64,000 nucleotides of DNA from WVYX01 sp039586815 (lineage in GTDB: Bacteria > Gemmatimonadota > Gemmatimonadetes > Gemmatimonadales > GWC2-71-9): NCBI GenBank assembly GCA_039586815.1, contig JBDHJR010000007.1:1-64000 (forward strand). The letters are read 5' to 3'. Under the pieces are notes generated by a model. It did no database searches. It saw only the letters and a list, made by a program, of their open reading frames with translations, and was not told the DNA's origin. Shown here piece after piece: positions 44,121 to 53,028 of this stretch. Within the stretch, counting starts at the first letter, position 1. The number at the start of each line of letters is the position of its first letter. Both the position numbers and the translations under genes were made by a program.

Positions 44121-45640
44121 TTCGCGCTCCGCGCTTCGGGAATCAGGAGGATCGACGGGTGCAGCGTCGGCGCGTCCGGGGTCGAGCCAAAGTAGAGCGT
44201 CAGACCCAGGTTGAAGCGCCACTGATCCCACTTGAACGCCGCAGCGTCGGGCCGCCGACGGTCTTCCGTGTAGTAGCGGGCCTCACCCATCACCCGCACG
44301 TCCGGAACCGGCAGGTAGTCGATCCGCAGCGCGCCGTTCCACCCCTTCACGTCGTTGAAGCGGTACTCCAGCGGCCGCGAGAGGTATCCGCCGTGCCCCG
44401 TGATCGTCAGGTTGTCGACCGGCGCCTCCCAGGTGACGCGGAGGTCGGCGCCGAGCTGCGTCGCGCCCGTTCCCTTCTCGGCCCAGTAGTTGCCGCCGAT
44501 GCGCCACCGGTCGAACCCCGAGTAGGTGACGCCGAACAGGCCGCGCCACCCGTCGTTGGCGACGGTCCCGAAGCGGTCGGTGGCCTCGGTGTCCTCGTAC
44601 TTGAAGATCTCACCGACGCCGCGCAGCTCCAGCCCCCTGATCGGGTACCAGTAGACGTTGCCGAACCCGGCGTTGTAGCCGACCGGGCTGAAGGAATTCC
44701 AGATCTGCCACAGCGGGAAGTTGGGGCGATAGCGCCGCCAGCCCACGTTGGCCCTGATGTTGCGCTTGGGGGTCGTGTACCCCACGGCCACATCAGCCGT
44801 CCCGACCACCCTCTGCGCGATGTCCCACTGCACGCCGCCGGTGACCGAGAAGCCGCGCGAGGGGTACCAGGCCAAATCGAGGGTCGTCTGCTCGGCGAAC
44901 AGGTAGTTGGCGGAGGAGGCCGCGTCGATCTCGCGGTGGTACAGCCAGCGCCCCTCGAACCCCTTGAGACGCCAACCGAGTCCGCCTCCAATCACGTACT
45001 GCCGCTGGGACGGCTGGTATTGGTCAAGCGGATTCACGTACTGGCTGGAAACCAGCACGGGAGTCCCGCGGGCCAACCCCCATCCGCCGTAGCCGAAGAC
45101 CTCGAGCCTGCGGTCGAGTAGGAAGAGGTTGAGCTTGGCGCCGTCCACACCGATGTATCCCAGACGGTTGGTCTCGTGGAACCGGCCCAGCACTGCGGTG
45201 AGAAGACTGATCTTGTACTCCCCGTAGGCCTCGAGCAGCTGCACGTCCGGCTTCACGGCGGGCCACACGTCGGGGTTCGCCAGATCGGTGCCGGCCCGGG
45301 CCTTCACGCGGAAGCTCAGGCCCCTGACGCCGAGCCCAAACAGCGCCGCATCGAGCGTGCTCACCAGCGGCGCACCCTGCCGCGCCGCTCCCTCTTTGTG
45401 GTAGTAGCAGGTCGACGTCGTGCCCTCGCCGCACGTCACGGCGAAGCCGTTCCACTCGTAGCCCCCGGTGGCGCCGGTCGTCACATCGGCGAATGGAACG
45501 CTGTCCAGATCCCAGCCCTTGTAGGCGACGGACTGGAACCAGGTGTCGAGTCGGACCTGGTATCCTTGGGCGAGAACCGGTGCCGTCCAGAAGACCAGTG
45601 CTGCGGCGGCAACCATCACGCGGACGAAGGACCGCTTCAT
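44117..45640 (-). CDS. Outer-membrane beta-barrel coupled to multihaem cytochromes
   Basis: The 507-residue protein has a signal peptide (MKRSFVRVMVAAAALVFW..., cut near LAQG). The mature part consists of alternating strands rich in Tyr, Trp and Gly, with paired turns, as in large outer-membrane barrels. Strands such as YVIGGGLGWRLKGFEGRWLY are clear. It is coupled to the 12-haem gene. I infer a porin for a trans-outer-membrane electron conduit; homology to MtrB/PioB could not be tested. A candidate promoter lies 32 bases upstream. Confidence 0.8.
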   Translation of the reverse strand: MKRSFVRVMVAAAALVFWTAPVLAQGYQVRLDTWFQSVAYKGWDLDSVPFADVTTGATGGYEWNGFAVTCGEGTTSTCYYHKEGAARQGAPLVSTLDAALFGLGVRGLSFRVKARAGTDLANPDVWPAVKPDVQLLEAYGEYKISLLTAVLGRFHETNRLGYIGVDGAKLNLFLLDRRLEVFGYGGWGLARGTPVLVSSQYVNPLDQYQPSQRQYVIGGGLGWRLKGFEGRWLYHREIDAASSANYLFAEQTTLDLAWYPSRGFSVTGGVQWDIAQRVVGTADVAVGYTTPKRNIRANVGWRRYRPNFPLWQIWNSFSPVGYNAGFGNVYWYPIRGLELRGVGEIFKYEDTEATDRFGTVANDGWRGLFGVTYSGFDRWRIGGNYWAEKGTGATQLGADLRVTWEAPVDNLTITGHGGYLSRPLEYRFNDVKGWNGALRIDYLPVPDVRVMGEARYYTEDRRRPDAAAFKWDQWRFNLGLTLYFGSTPDAPTLHPSILLIPEARSAK

Positions 45641-45671
45641 ATACCCCTCCCCCAACGGACCGTGTGCGACT

Positions 45672-45700
45672 ATAGTAGGGTCCGGCCGGGAACGCGTCCA
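45672..45700 (-). promoter_or_regulatory. Candidate promoter before the barrel and 12-haem genes
   Basis: On the minus strand TGGACG (45695-45700), a 17-base spacer and TACTAT (45672-45677) stand 32 bases upstream of the barrel ATG. It would let the conduit genes be expressed apart from the upstream respiratory genes. Confidence 0.45.
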
Positions 45701-45798
45701 GCCCCGAACGCTCCTATCCCCTTTGATTTCTCTTAACGTTTCTTCATCCAACGGTAGGCCGTCCACTCGGGGTGCGTCGGCCTGCCGGGTTGCCGCCT

Positions 45799-48657
45799 TT
45801 ACTGGTACCCGAAGAGCATGGAGTACACGATCAGCGCAATCAACGTGAGCCCGACTCCGAGCGCCGCAAAAGCGAAGATCCGGAACCCCAGCTCCACCCG
45901 CTTGGGGTAGGGCTCGACCAGCCACTCCTCCAGCTTACCCTCCGCCACCAACTCCTCGTACTCTCCGGGCTTGTCAGCCTTCAGCTCCTCGATGGGCACT
46001 CGACCCGTGAAGATCACCGGGTCCATCGGGAATTTGTCGGGCCGGAAGTGCGTGTTGAAGAAGTGCACGGTGAAGATGAACGCCACCGCCAGCAGCTTCA
46101 CCGACCACCCGGGCATGATGATCGTGAACAGCTCCGGGAACCAGAGCAGCAGGCCCGTCGAGCCGATGATGAACATCCCCCAGAAGACCGCGAAGTAATC
46201 GAACTTCTCCCAGTAGGTGTACCGCCCGTACTTGGGCCGCGGACCACGGCCGAAGAACCACCTGATCGACTGCCCGAACTCCCGGAGGTCACGGGAACCG
46301 AAGATGATGGAATCCCGCGAGGTGATGTACTGCCACCACGTCAGTCCAGCGCTCTTCTTCTGCTTGCGCACGTCCCACAGGTGCACCAGGAACGTCGCGA
46401 TGAGCGCCACTGCGCCGACACGGTGCAGCACCCCCGTTGTCTGGAACCCACCGGCCAGCCGCGCGGAAACCTGCGCCCACCCCATGTACGAGAACTTCAG
46501 CACCATCCCCGTGAGGGCCAGTATGAAGAAGCTGAGCAGCATCACACCGTGCAGCGATCGCTGGAACACGGTGAACCGGCGGTACAGCGGCTCCCCGGGC
46601 TTCGCGTGGTGCCGCTTTCGCGCCTCCGGCGTGCGCACCAGCCGGAACAGCCACGCCAGGGTGTGCAGCGTGGCGAAGGTCAGAGTACCGACCAGCAGTG
46701 CCGTCATGCCCCAGAAGGTCCAGAACAGGAACGGGTATTTCTCCGGATCGTGGTGCGTGGCGTGTGTGAGATACCCCGTGAAGCGGATGTTGGCGCCAGC
46801 GTGGCACCGTGAGCAGGTCTCCACCACGTTGCGGCGGCTCAGCAGCGAGGTCGGCTCGCTGGTGGGCAGGATGTTGTGGGTCCCGTGGCAGTCGTAGCAC
46901 TTGGCGGCCGCCTCGTCCCCCAAGCGCGAGACCTTGCCGTGGAACGTGTCGAAGAAGGTCTTTGCCTCGTCCTCGTGACACCGGCCGCACTGGTTCATCA
47001 TGAGCAGCCGGAAGTCGCCCCGGTCTACCCGCCTGATGGTGTGCGACGTGTGGCAGTCCTCGCAGGTGGGGAGCGAGCGGTGGTCGTCGGGCTCTCCCAC
47101 GTCCGGCGAGTGGATGCTGGTGTTGAAGATCTCCTCGATGCCGTGATGGCACGTACCGCAAGTCCCGGCGAGGTTGTCGGGGTGCACACTCGAGTTGGGG
47201 TCGTCCGCTGGCAGCTCGCGGTGCGCCGTGTGGCAATTGCTGCATGTGGCGGTCACAACCAGTCCGCTCTCGAACAGCCCCTTGCCGTGGATGCTCATCT
47301 CGTAGCTCTCCACGGGGGGCGGGATGTCCATTGTGCGCGCCAGGGCTTCGAGCGGCTCCGGTCCAGCGGCTTCGATGTCCTCCATTAGGTGCGCCGACTC
47401 GATGCGCACCGCAGCGGTCTGGCCCGTGCGGTGGCACTGCGCGCACAGCGCCGGCACGTTGCGGGCGAAAGTCGGCGAGGCCGGGATCCGCTTGCCCAGG
47501 GTAGCGTGCTGGTCGTGGCAGTCGAGACACACCGGTGCGTCAGGATCACCTTCGGCGGCCAGCCGGCCATGCATGCCGGCCGTGTACTCCCCGACCTCGT
47601 CCTCGTGGCACGCGGCGCAGTCCACCCGCTGGGTGATCGCCGCGCAGGGTCGCGATAGCCTGGGGCTCACCTCAGCGTGGCACTGGGCACACGGTGTCTC
47701 CGCGTGGCTCGAGGTGAAGTACGCTTCCTCGTTCACGTAGAGCGACACCGTGTCGCCCCGCGCCACTCCCACGAGCTCCTCGTCACCGTGGCATCGCAGG
47801 CAGTTGGCGTTGGCCGAGCCAGCCTCGTAGAACACCCTGCGAATACGGTGCGGCGCATGGCAGTCCACACAGGCGGGGATCTGGTGAGGCTCCTCCTCCC
47901 ATAGCCGCCCCTCGATGACCTGCACGTGCACCTGCTCGATCTGCGCGTGGCACTGCGTGCAGGTTTCCGCGACGTTGTCGTGGTGGATGCTCGAGCGGGC
48001 GTCGGTGTGCGGTAGGATGAAGTGCGACGTATGGCACGAGGTGCACACCGCCGTCACGGTGAGCCCCTGCTCGTACAGCCCCGAGCCGTGGATCGACTGG
48101 GAGTAGTTCTCGAGGATGCTGTCCTGGGGAATCTGCAACCGCCGCGAGACTGGCGTGCCCTCCTGGTGGCACTCCCCGCACAGGAACGGGATGTTCATCA
48201 CCCGCGTGGGCGAGCGGGGGTCGCGGTGGGAGCGTATGTCGTGCGTGCCGTGACAGTCGACGCAGCTGGGGGCAAGCGGGTCGGCACGGGCTGCCGCCTG
48301 CCCGTGCAGTGAAGCGTCGTGCTCCTCCGCCTGCTGGCGGTGGCACAGGCTGCAGTCGACCGCCGGCACATCGTCGGGATGCGGGAAGCTCAGCCCGGTG
48401 TGGCACATGACGCAGAGCATCCCGGTCTGCCCGTGCGCGGATCCGCCGAACTCTTGCTCGTCCACGACGAGCTGCGCAGCGTCGGGGCGCCCCTCGAACA
48501 GCGCGGGGTTGGTGTGGCACATCAGGCAGGGTTGATTGTCCTGTGCCACTGCGCCCGCAGCCACACAACAGAAGAAGGCGGCGAGCAGCACACCCCTCCC
48601 AACCACCCACACCCGATGGTTCCGGCTGCTCGACCGCCACCCATGATGGCTGCGCAT
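45799..48657 (-). CDS. 19-haem cytochrome c fused to a b-type membrane domain
   Basis: Start ATG 48657 gives 952 residues. After a signal peptide (cut near AVAQ) come 19 CXXCH motifs, from CLMCH to CSRCH. The C-terminal 330 residues have membrane helices of the hydrogenase/formate-dehydrogenase cytochrome b type, with His in FQRSLHGVMLLSFF, GVLHRVGAVALI, FLVHLWDV and FTVHFFNTHFRP. This layout matches Geobacter CbcL, an inner-membrane menaquinol oxidase that passes electrons to the periplasm. Haems 4-9 and 12-17 look like an internal duplication. Paralogue of the 11-haem gene upstream. Confidence 0.9.
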   Translation of the reverse strand: MRSHHGWRSSSRNHRVWVVGRGVLLAAFFCCVAAGAVAQDNQPCLMCHTNPALFEGRPDAAQLVVDEQEFGGSAHGQTGMLCVMCHTGLSFPHPDDVPAVDCSLCHRQQAEEHDASLHGQAAARADPLAPSCVDCHGTHDIRSHRDPRSPTRVMNIPFLCGECHQEGTPVSRRLQIPQDSILENYSQSIHGSGLYEQGLTVTAVCTSCHTSHFILPHTDARSSIHHDNVAETCTQCHAQIEQVHVQVIEGRLWEEEPHQIPACVDCHAPHRIRRVFYEAGSANANCLRCHGDEELVGVARGDTVSLYVNEEAYFTSSHAETPCAQCHAEVSPRLSRPCAAITQRVDCAACHEDEVGEYTAGMHGRLAAEGDPDAPVCLDCHDQHATLGKRIPASPTFARNVPALCAQCHRTGQTAAVRIESAHLMEDIEAAGPEPLEALARTMDIPPPVESYEMSIHGKGLFESGLVVTATCSNCHTAHRELPADDPNSSVHPDNLAGTCGTCHHGIEEIFNTSIHSPDVGEPDDHRSLPTCEDCHTSHTIRRVDRGDFRLLMMNQCGRCHEDEAKTFFDTFHGKVSRLGDEAAAKCYDCHGTHNILPTSEPTSLLSRRNVVETCSRCHAGANIRFTGYLTHATHHDPEKYPFLFWTFWGMTALLVGTLTFATLHTLAWLFRLVRTPEARKRHHAKPGEPLYRRFTVFQRSLHGVMLLSFFILALTGMVLKFSYMGWAQVSARLAGGFQTTGVLHRVGAVALIATFLVHLWDVRKQKKSAGLTWWQYITSRDSIIFGSRDLREFGQSIRWFFGRGPRPKYGRYTYWEKFDYFAVFWGMFIIGSTGLLLWFPELFTIIMPGWSVKLLAVAFIFTVHFFNTHFRPDKFPMDPVIFTGRVPIEELKADKPGEYEELVAEGKLEEWLVEPYPKRVELGFRIFAFAALGVGLTLIALIVYSMLFGYQ

Positions 48658-48803
48658 CCTCGTCACCACTCGTCCCCGCCTAGATTCGATCGAATCGTGC
48701 CCCCGCCAAGATACACTTGAATGCCGCACCGAGAGCCGGCCCGGTAGATCCTAAAGAATTCCTCACCCGAATTTGTAAGTCGGTGCCAGGTCACCCCTTA
48801 GGC

Positions 48804-48839
48804 GAGGGGCGGGAGGTACCTAGGCACCTCCCGCCCCTC
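48804..48839 (-). terminator. Strong hairpin between the 11-haem and 19-haem genes
   Basis: A perfect 14-bp inverted repeat (GAGGGGCGGGAGGT / ACCTCCCGCCCCTC) with an eight-base loop lies 20 bases past the 11-haem stop. No T tract follows. It probably attenuates or ends the upstream transcript, or protects its 3' end. Confidence 0.6.
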
Positions 48840-48859
48840 GCTACTCCACGTGCGCTACG

Positions 48860-50851
48860 TCAGTTCTTCGTCCGCACCGTTCCGCCTGATTCTCGCGTCG
48901 GCGTGTTCTGCGCTGCGGCGGCGTTCTCATCAACGCCTTGAGCCGAGGCCGCGGGAGCCAACTCCTCGTCATACCACTGCGCGTGGTGGTGCATCACGAA
49001 ATGCTCCGGCAAGCGGCCCGTTAGCCATGCCCAGTTCATGGGGTATGCGTCGGGGTGCACGATCACGAAGAAGAGGTGCCACACCAGGATTGCAAGCGTG
49101 GCGAGCCAGGCCTCGTAGTAGTGCACCGTCTGCGACGCCGGCACGATCCACCACGGCAGGATCTTCACCGCCGCGACCGGGAACCAGAGCACGAATCCGG
49201 TCACCACCATGACCACCGTGCCCCACACCAGCGCCCAATACTCCGCCTTCTGCGTGTAGTCGTAGCGCCCGAAGCGCGGGTGCTTCCTCGTACGCCACGT
49301 GTAGTACCGCAGGTACTGCGTCGCGTCGGTGGCGTCGCGCCACTGCGGCAGCATCGCCTTGAACTCTTCCTTGCCCCGCCGCGTCATCATGACGTACAGC
49401 ACGTGGCTCACCGCCACCGCGATGAGCACGACCGCGGCGATGCGGTGCAGGTTGGAGCGCACCGGCTCGTTCATGCCGATGGCGGTGAGCCATTGGACCC
49501 ACCACGCGTCGGGGAACCGCAGCGCAAACCCCGTGACCACCAGCAGGATGAAGGCCACGGCGTTGACCATGTGTTGCGCCACCTGAGTACGATCGAGCCG
49601 CGTGATGTAGCCCACCCGCCGTTCCTCCCGGCGGCGCTCGATCAGGTAGTAGTTGAACACCACGGCGTTGTGCAGCGCCATGATCCCGATCGTCGCCGCG
49701 ATGATCACGTAGTAGATGAGGCGGATCACGTTGTTGATCGGGTTGGCCGCCATGGAGGCCGTGATGTGGGTGTAGCTGGTTGCGAACTCCGTGTCGGCAT
49801 CCGGATGGCACTGTCCGCAGGTGGCCGTCAGGTTGGCCGGGTGGATCGTGGAGGCCGAGTCGGACGCCGGCAGCACTGCATGGGTGGTGTGGCAGCTCAC
49901 GCAGGTGGCGGCGCGCTCATAGTCGCGGGCCGTCGCCCAACCGTGGTAGCTGTCCTCGTAGGTGCCAATGACGCCACCCTGCATGCCATACTTGGCGATG
50001 ATCTCCGGGTCGCCGTGGCACTCGCCGCACGTCTCGGTCGCGAGCCGGGCGTCGTAGGTCCGGGCGTGGGGGTCGTCGTGGGACAGGATCAAGTGCTCCC
50101 CGTGACAGTCCGTGCACGTGGGGCTGTCGCCCAACCCCGCCCGCAGCGCCCGCCCGTGAATCGAGGCATCGTAGAGCCGCTCAATTTCGTCGTGGCATTG
50201 GCCGCACGTGGAGGCGACGTTCAGGTGGTTGATCTTGGACTCGGGGTCCAGCGTCCCCCGCAGATCGTGCACGCCGTGGCAGTCGGTGCAGCGGGCGGCA
50301 TCTCCGTCACCGTTGCGGCCGTGCACTGACTGGGCGTACGACCCGTAGATCTGGGGCAGGCGGACGGCCTCTTCGGTACGCAGGCCCGCCTCGCCGTGAC
50401 AGGCGGCGCACATTATTGGGACGTTCTCGTGGTGAGTACGCGCCTCCGGATCCGAGCTGCGCCGGATGTCGTGCGCCCCATGACAGGAGGCGCAGGTCGG
50501 AGCTGCGGCAACCCCGCGCGCCAACGCGTAGCCGTGCAGGCTCTCGCTGAACTCCTGTTCCACGCCGCCGTGACACCCTCCGCAGCTCGGTGGCGGGGCG
50601 TCGGCAGGATGGGGGAACCCCGTGTAGCCCTGGTGACAGAACACGCACTGCAAGCCAAGCGCCCCGTGCACGGAGGATGTGTACTCCTCCTCCGTGACCA
50701 CCATCTGCGTCGGGTCCTCCAGCCCGGAGAACATGGCCACGTCGCCGTGGCACATGAGGCAGAGTTGGTTGTCCTGGGCCGCGGCGGGCTGTGCCGCTAT
50801 GAATACGCTGGCGATCGCCAGCGAGAAGATCGTCAAGGGACTCGCGCGCAT
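48860..50851 (-). CDS. 11-haem cytochrome c fused to a b-type membrane domain
   Basis: ATG 50851 follows GGAGGAAGACG. The 663-residue protein has a signal peptide (cut at AAAQ), then 11 CXXCH motifs from CLMCH to CGQCH. A helix near residue 355 (NVIRLIYYVIIAATIGIMAL) starts the membrane part, which continues with FdnI/HydC-like helices holding His in VAQHMVNAV, NLHRIAAVV, VSHVLYV and LVWHLFF. N-terminal sequence matches the 19-haem paralogue (DNQxCLMCH). Probable quinol-to-periplasm electron transfer, CbcL-like. Confidence 0.9.
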   Translation of the reverse strand: MRASPLTIFSLAIASVFIAAQPAAAQDNQLCLMCHGDVAMFSGLEDPTQMVVTEEEYTSSVHGALGLQCVFCHQGYTGFPHPADAPPPSCGGCHGGVEQEFSESLHGYALARGVAAAPTCASCHGAHDIRRSSDPEARTHHENVPIMCAACHGEAGLRTEEAVRLPQIYGSYAQSVHGRNGDGDAARCTDCHGVHDLRGTLDPESKINHLNVASTCGQCHDEIERLYDASIHGRALRAGLGDSPTCTDCHGEHLILSHDDPHARTYDARLATETCGECHGDPEIIAKYGMQGGVIGTYEDSYHGWATARDYERAATCVSCHTTHAVLPASDSASTIHPANLTATCGQCHPDADTEFATSYTHITASMAANPINNVIRLIYYVIIAATIGIMALHNAVVFNYYLIERRREERRVGYITRLDRTQVAQHMVNAVAFILLVVTGFALRFPDAWWVQWLTAIGMNEPVRSNLHRIAAVVLIAVAVSHVLYVMMTRRGKEEFKAMLPQWRDATDATQYLRYYTWRTRKHPRFGRYDYTQKAEYWALVWGTVVMVVTGFVLWFPVAAVKILPWWIVPASQTVHYYEAWLATLAILVWHLFFVIVHPDAYPMNWAWLTGRLPEHFVMHHHAQWYDEELAPAASAQGVDENAAAAQNTPTRESGGTVRTKN

Positions 50852-51038
50852 CGTCTTCCTCCACTCCAACCCGGCCATCGTGTGGCAACCACCCATTCCC
50901 ATCGCCGCTCGTCCATCTCACCGTTGGGATATATGGCCCGACGGCGCATGAAAGATAATGGGAACCACAGCTCCCGAAGGGACGAATTACCTGTTAGGAG
51001 GTCTTACCCGACCAGAGGAGTCGCGATTTCGTCGCGCC

Positions 51039-53027
51039 TTACCCACCACCCAATGGCGCGACGTCGTGACACAGGTGGCACTCCGCGGGAGCGTTGTGCT
51101 CCACCCGGTCGGCGTGGCAGATGGTGCACACCTGGCGGGACCACTCGGTGATCCCCTGCGCCTTGTCGCCGTGGCATGTGCTGCACTGCGAGTGCCCGAA
51201 AGCGAGCGCGTGGCGGTCCTGCACCCCGCCCCGGTGGCACGAGAGGCAGTCCGCCTCGGGCTGATGGTGCATGTCGTGGCACGCCACGCAGTCTACGCCC
51301 CCACCGCTCATGTTGGGCGCGGCGTGGCACATGCTGCACGAGAGCCCGGCATCCCGGTGCGGGGCGTGCGGGAAGTCGCCGGTCTCGGTTGCCACCGGCG
51401 CCTCGGGTGCGCCACCGGGACCCGCGTGGCACTCGGCGCAGTTGCGGGATTCGATCTGCGCGTGGTGGCACCCGACGCAGTCGGAGGGCGAGCTGAGCAG
51501 CGTCTTACCGTGATCGTCGAGCGGCGAGTGGCAGCTCGCGCAGTCGAGGCCGGCATCCAGCACGTGTCGTTCATGATCGAACGCGGTGCCGCGGAACGAA
51601 AGCTCGCTGCGCTCCACCCCCAGGTGACACTGCAGGCAGACGTTCTCGCTCACCCGCGGCCCGAGGTCCACCTGTGGCACCGCGTACGGGAGGCTGCCCG
51701 CGCGCACGGCTTCTTCCACCAACTCCACGCTCGCCCGCAGCAGCTCGTCGGCGTAGGCGATGTTGTGCGCCCCCTTACCGAGCTCGACGAACTCCACGTT
51801 CTCCCGGGCGAGCTCCAGCAGCGAATCCACCTGTGTTCGGGTGCGCACCTGGGCCGACCCGGCAGCCCGCACTGCCCCCTCTACCACACGCGACGCGAGC
51901 CGCACCTTGCGGTCCATCTCCTGCTGCCATGAGGGCAGGATGTTGACGTAGCGGATACCGTGACACGACAGGCACGACGCCTCGCCGGCGAACCGTACCG
52001 ACTCGTGCGCGCTCACGCCGCGGAGCAGCTCGTGGCACCCGGTGCAGGAGACCCGGGCGAGGAACATGGAGCTCGGAGTGTCGTCGGATCCGTGACCGCC
52101 GATCCCCGCATACAGTTGTTGCTGCGCCTCGTGCACCCGTCGGTGGCAGGCCTCGCAGTCGAGTTGGGCTGTCTCGTTTAGTGAGAAGAGCTGATGCACG
52201 ATCTCTGTGTGGCACTGGGTGCATTCCACGTTGTGCTCGGCGATGTGCACCCGATGAACGAGCGTCGTGTTCTCGAACTCCTCGACGCGCTCCGGCCGAT
52301 TGTGGCACGTCCAGCAGCGTTGCTCGTCGGCGTCCCCCGTGCCGCGCCGCACCTCATCATGACACGATACGCAAGAGACGAGGTCCTCCACATACTGCTC
52401 GTGGTCCACGACGAACCCCGCCGGCGAAACGACGCGTGGTGGTGCCGTGTGGCACGCTACGCAGCCCGCCACCGGCTCGTCTGCCTCGGCGGCCTTGAAG
52501 TGACACAGATTGCACGTCGTCTGCGTGACCGCGAGGTGCTGTCCCTGTACTATCTGGGAGTGGCACGATGTACAGCGTAGCTGCTTGCCGCGGCGCAGCT
52601 CGCCCAGGTGCTGGGTGTGGTCGAACCGCACCCCTCGGTAGTTCACCACGCCTTCGACCTTGCGCAGCGAGTGGCACCCCGAACGCAAGCAGGCGGCGTC
52701 CTCGATCTCGGCCCACGGCTTGGTGCCATAGGCCCCCGTCACGTACCGCGCTACCTGGTTGGCCGCCTGGAACTTGCCCATCGCTTCGGCCTTCACCCCT
52801 GGCGCGTAGTGGCACTTGATGCAGGGCACGTCGTTGTGGGAGGAGGTCGCCCAGGAATCGTAGTAGGGCTGCATGATGTGGCAGTTGGTGCAGAAGCCCG
52901 GCTGGGCGCTGTACTCGATGAACCCGACCGCCCCCACCGCCGCCAGGATCACCGCGAGCACGCCGATCTGAATGCCGATCTTCAGCGGCTTCGAGAGACG
53001 CTGGAGCTGCTCCGAGGCGCGTCGCAT
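51039..53027 (-). CDS. NapC/NrfH-type membrane-anchored 22-haem cytochrome c
   Basis: The 662-residue protein opens with one membrane helix (residues 17-38) and the NapC/NirT start FCTNCHIMQPYYDSWATSSH, then CIKCH. NapC/NrfH proteins oxidise quinol and feed periplasmic partners. Twenty-one CXXCH motifs plus CLRSGCH (a CX4CH third haem) give 22 predicted haems, far more than the usual four. A haem-free helical stretch, about residues 345-440, splits it into two haem blocks. It follows the 9-haem gene by one base. Confidence 0.9.
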   Translation of the reverse strand: MRRASEQLQRLSKPLKIGIQIGVLAVILAAVGAVGFIEYSAQPGFCTNCHIMQPYYDSWATSSHNDVPCIKCHYAPGVKAEAMGKFQAANQVARYVTGAYGTKPWAEIEDAACLRSGCHSLRKVEGVVNYRGVRFDHTQHLGELRRGKQLRCTSCHSQIVQGQHLAVTQTTCNLCHFKAAEADEPVAGCVACHTAPPRVVSPAGFVVDHEQYVEDLVSCVSCHDEVRRGTGDADEQRCWTCHNRPERVEEFENTTLVHRVHIAEHNVECTQCHTEIVHQLFSLNETAQLDCEACHRRVHEAQQQLYAGIGGHGSDDTPSSMFLARVSCTGCHELLRGVSAHESVRFAGEASCLSCHGIRYVNILPSWQQEMDRKVRLASRVVEGAVRAAGSAQVRTRTQVDSLLELARENVEFVELGKGAHNIAYADELLRASVELVEEAVRAGSLPYAVPQVDLGPRVSENVCLQCHLGVERSELSFRGTAFDHERHVLDAGLDCASCHSPLDDHGKTLLSSPSDCVGCHHAQIESRNCAECHAGPGGAPEAPVATETGDFPHAPHRDAGLSCSMCHAAPNMSGGGVDCVACHDMHHQPEADCLSCHRGGVQDRHALAFGHSQCSTCHGDKAQGITEWSRQVCTICHADRVEHNAPAECHLCHDVAPLGGG

Positions 53028-53028
53028 C

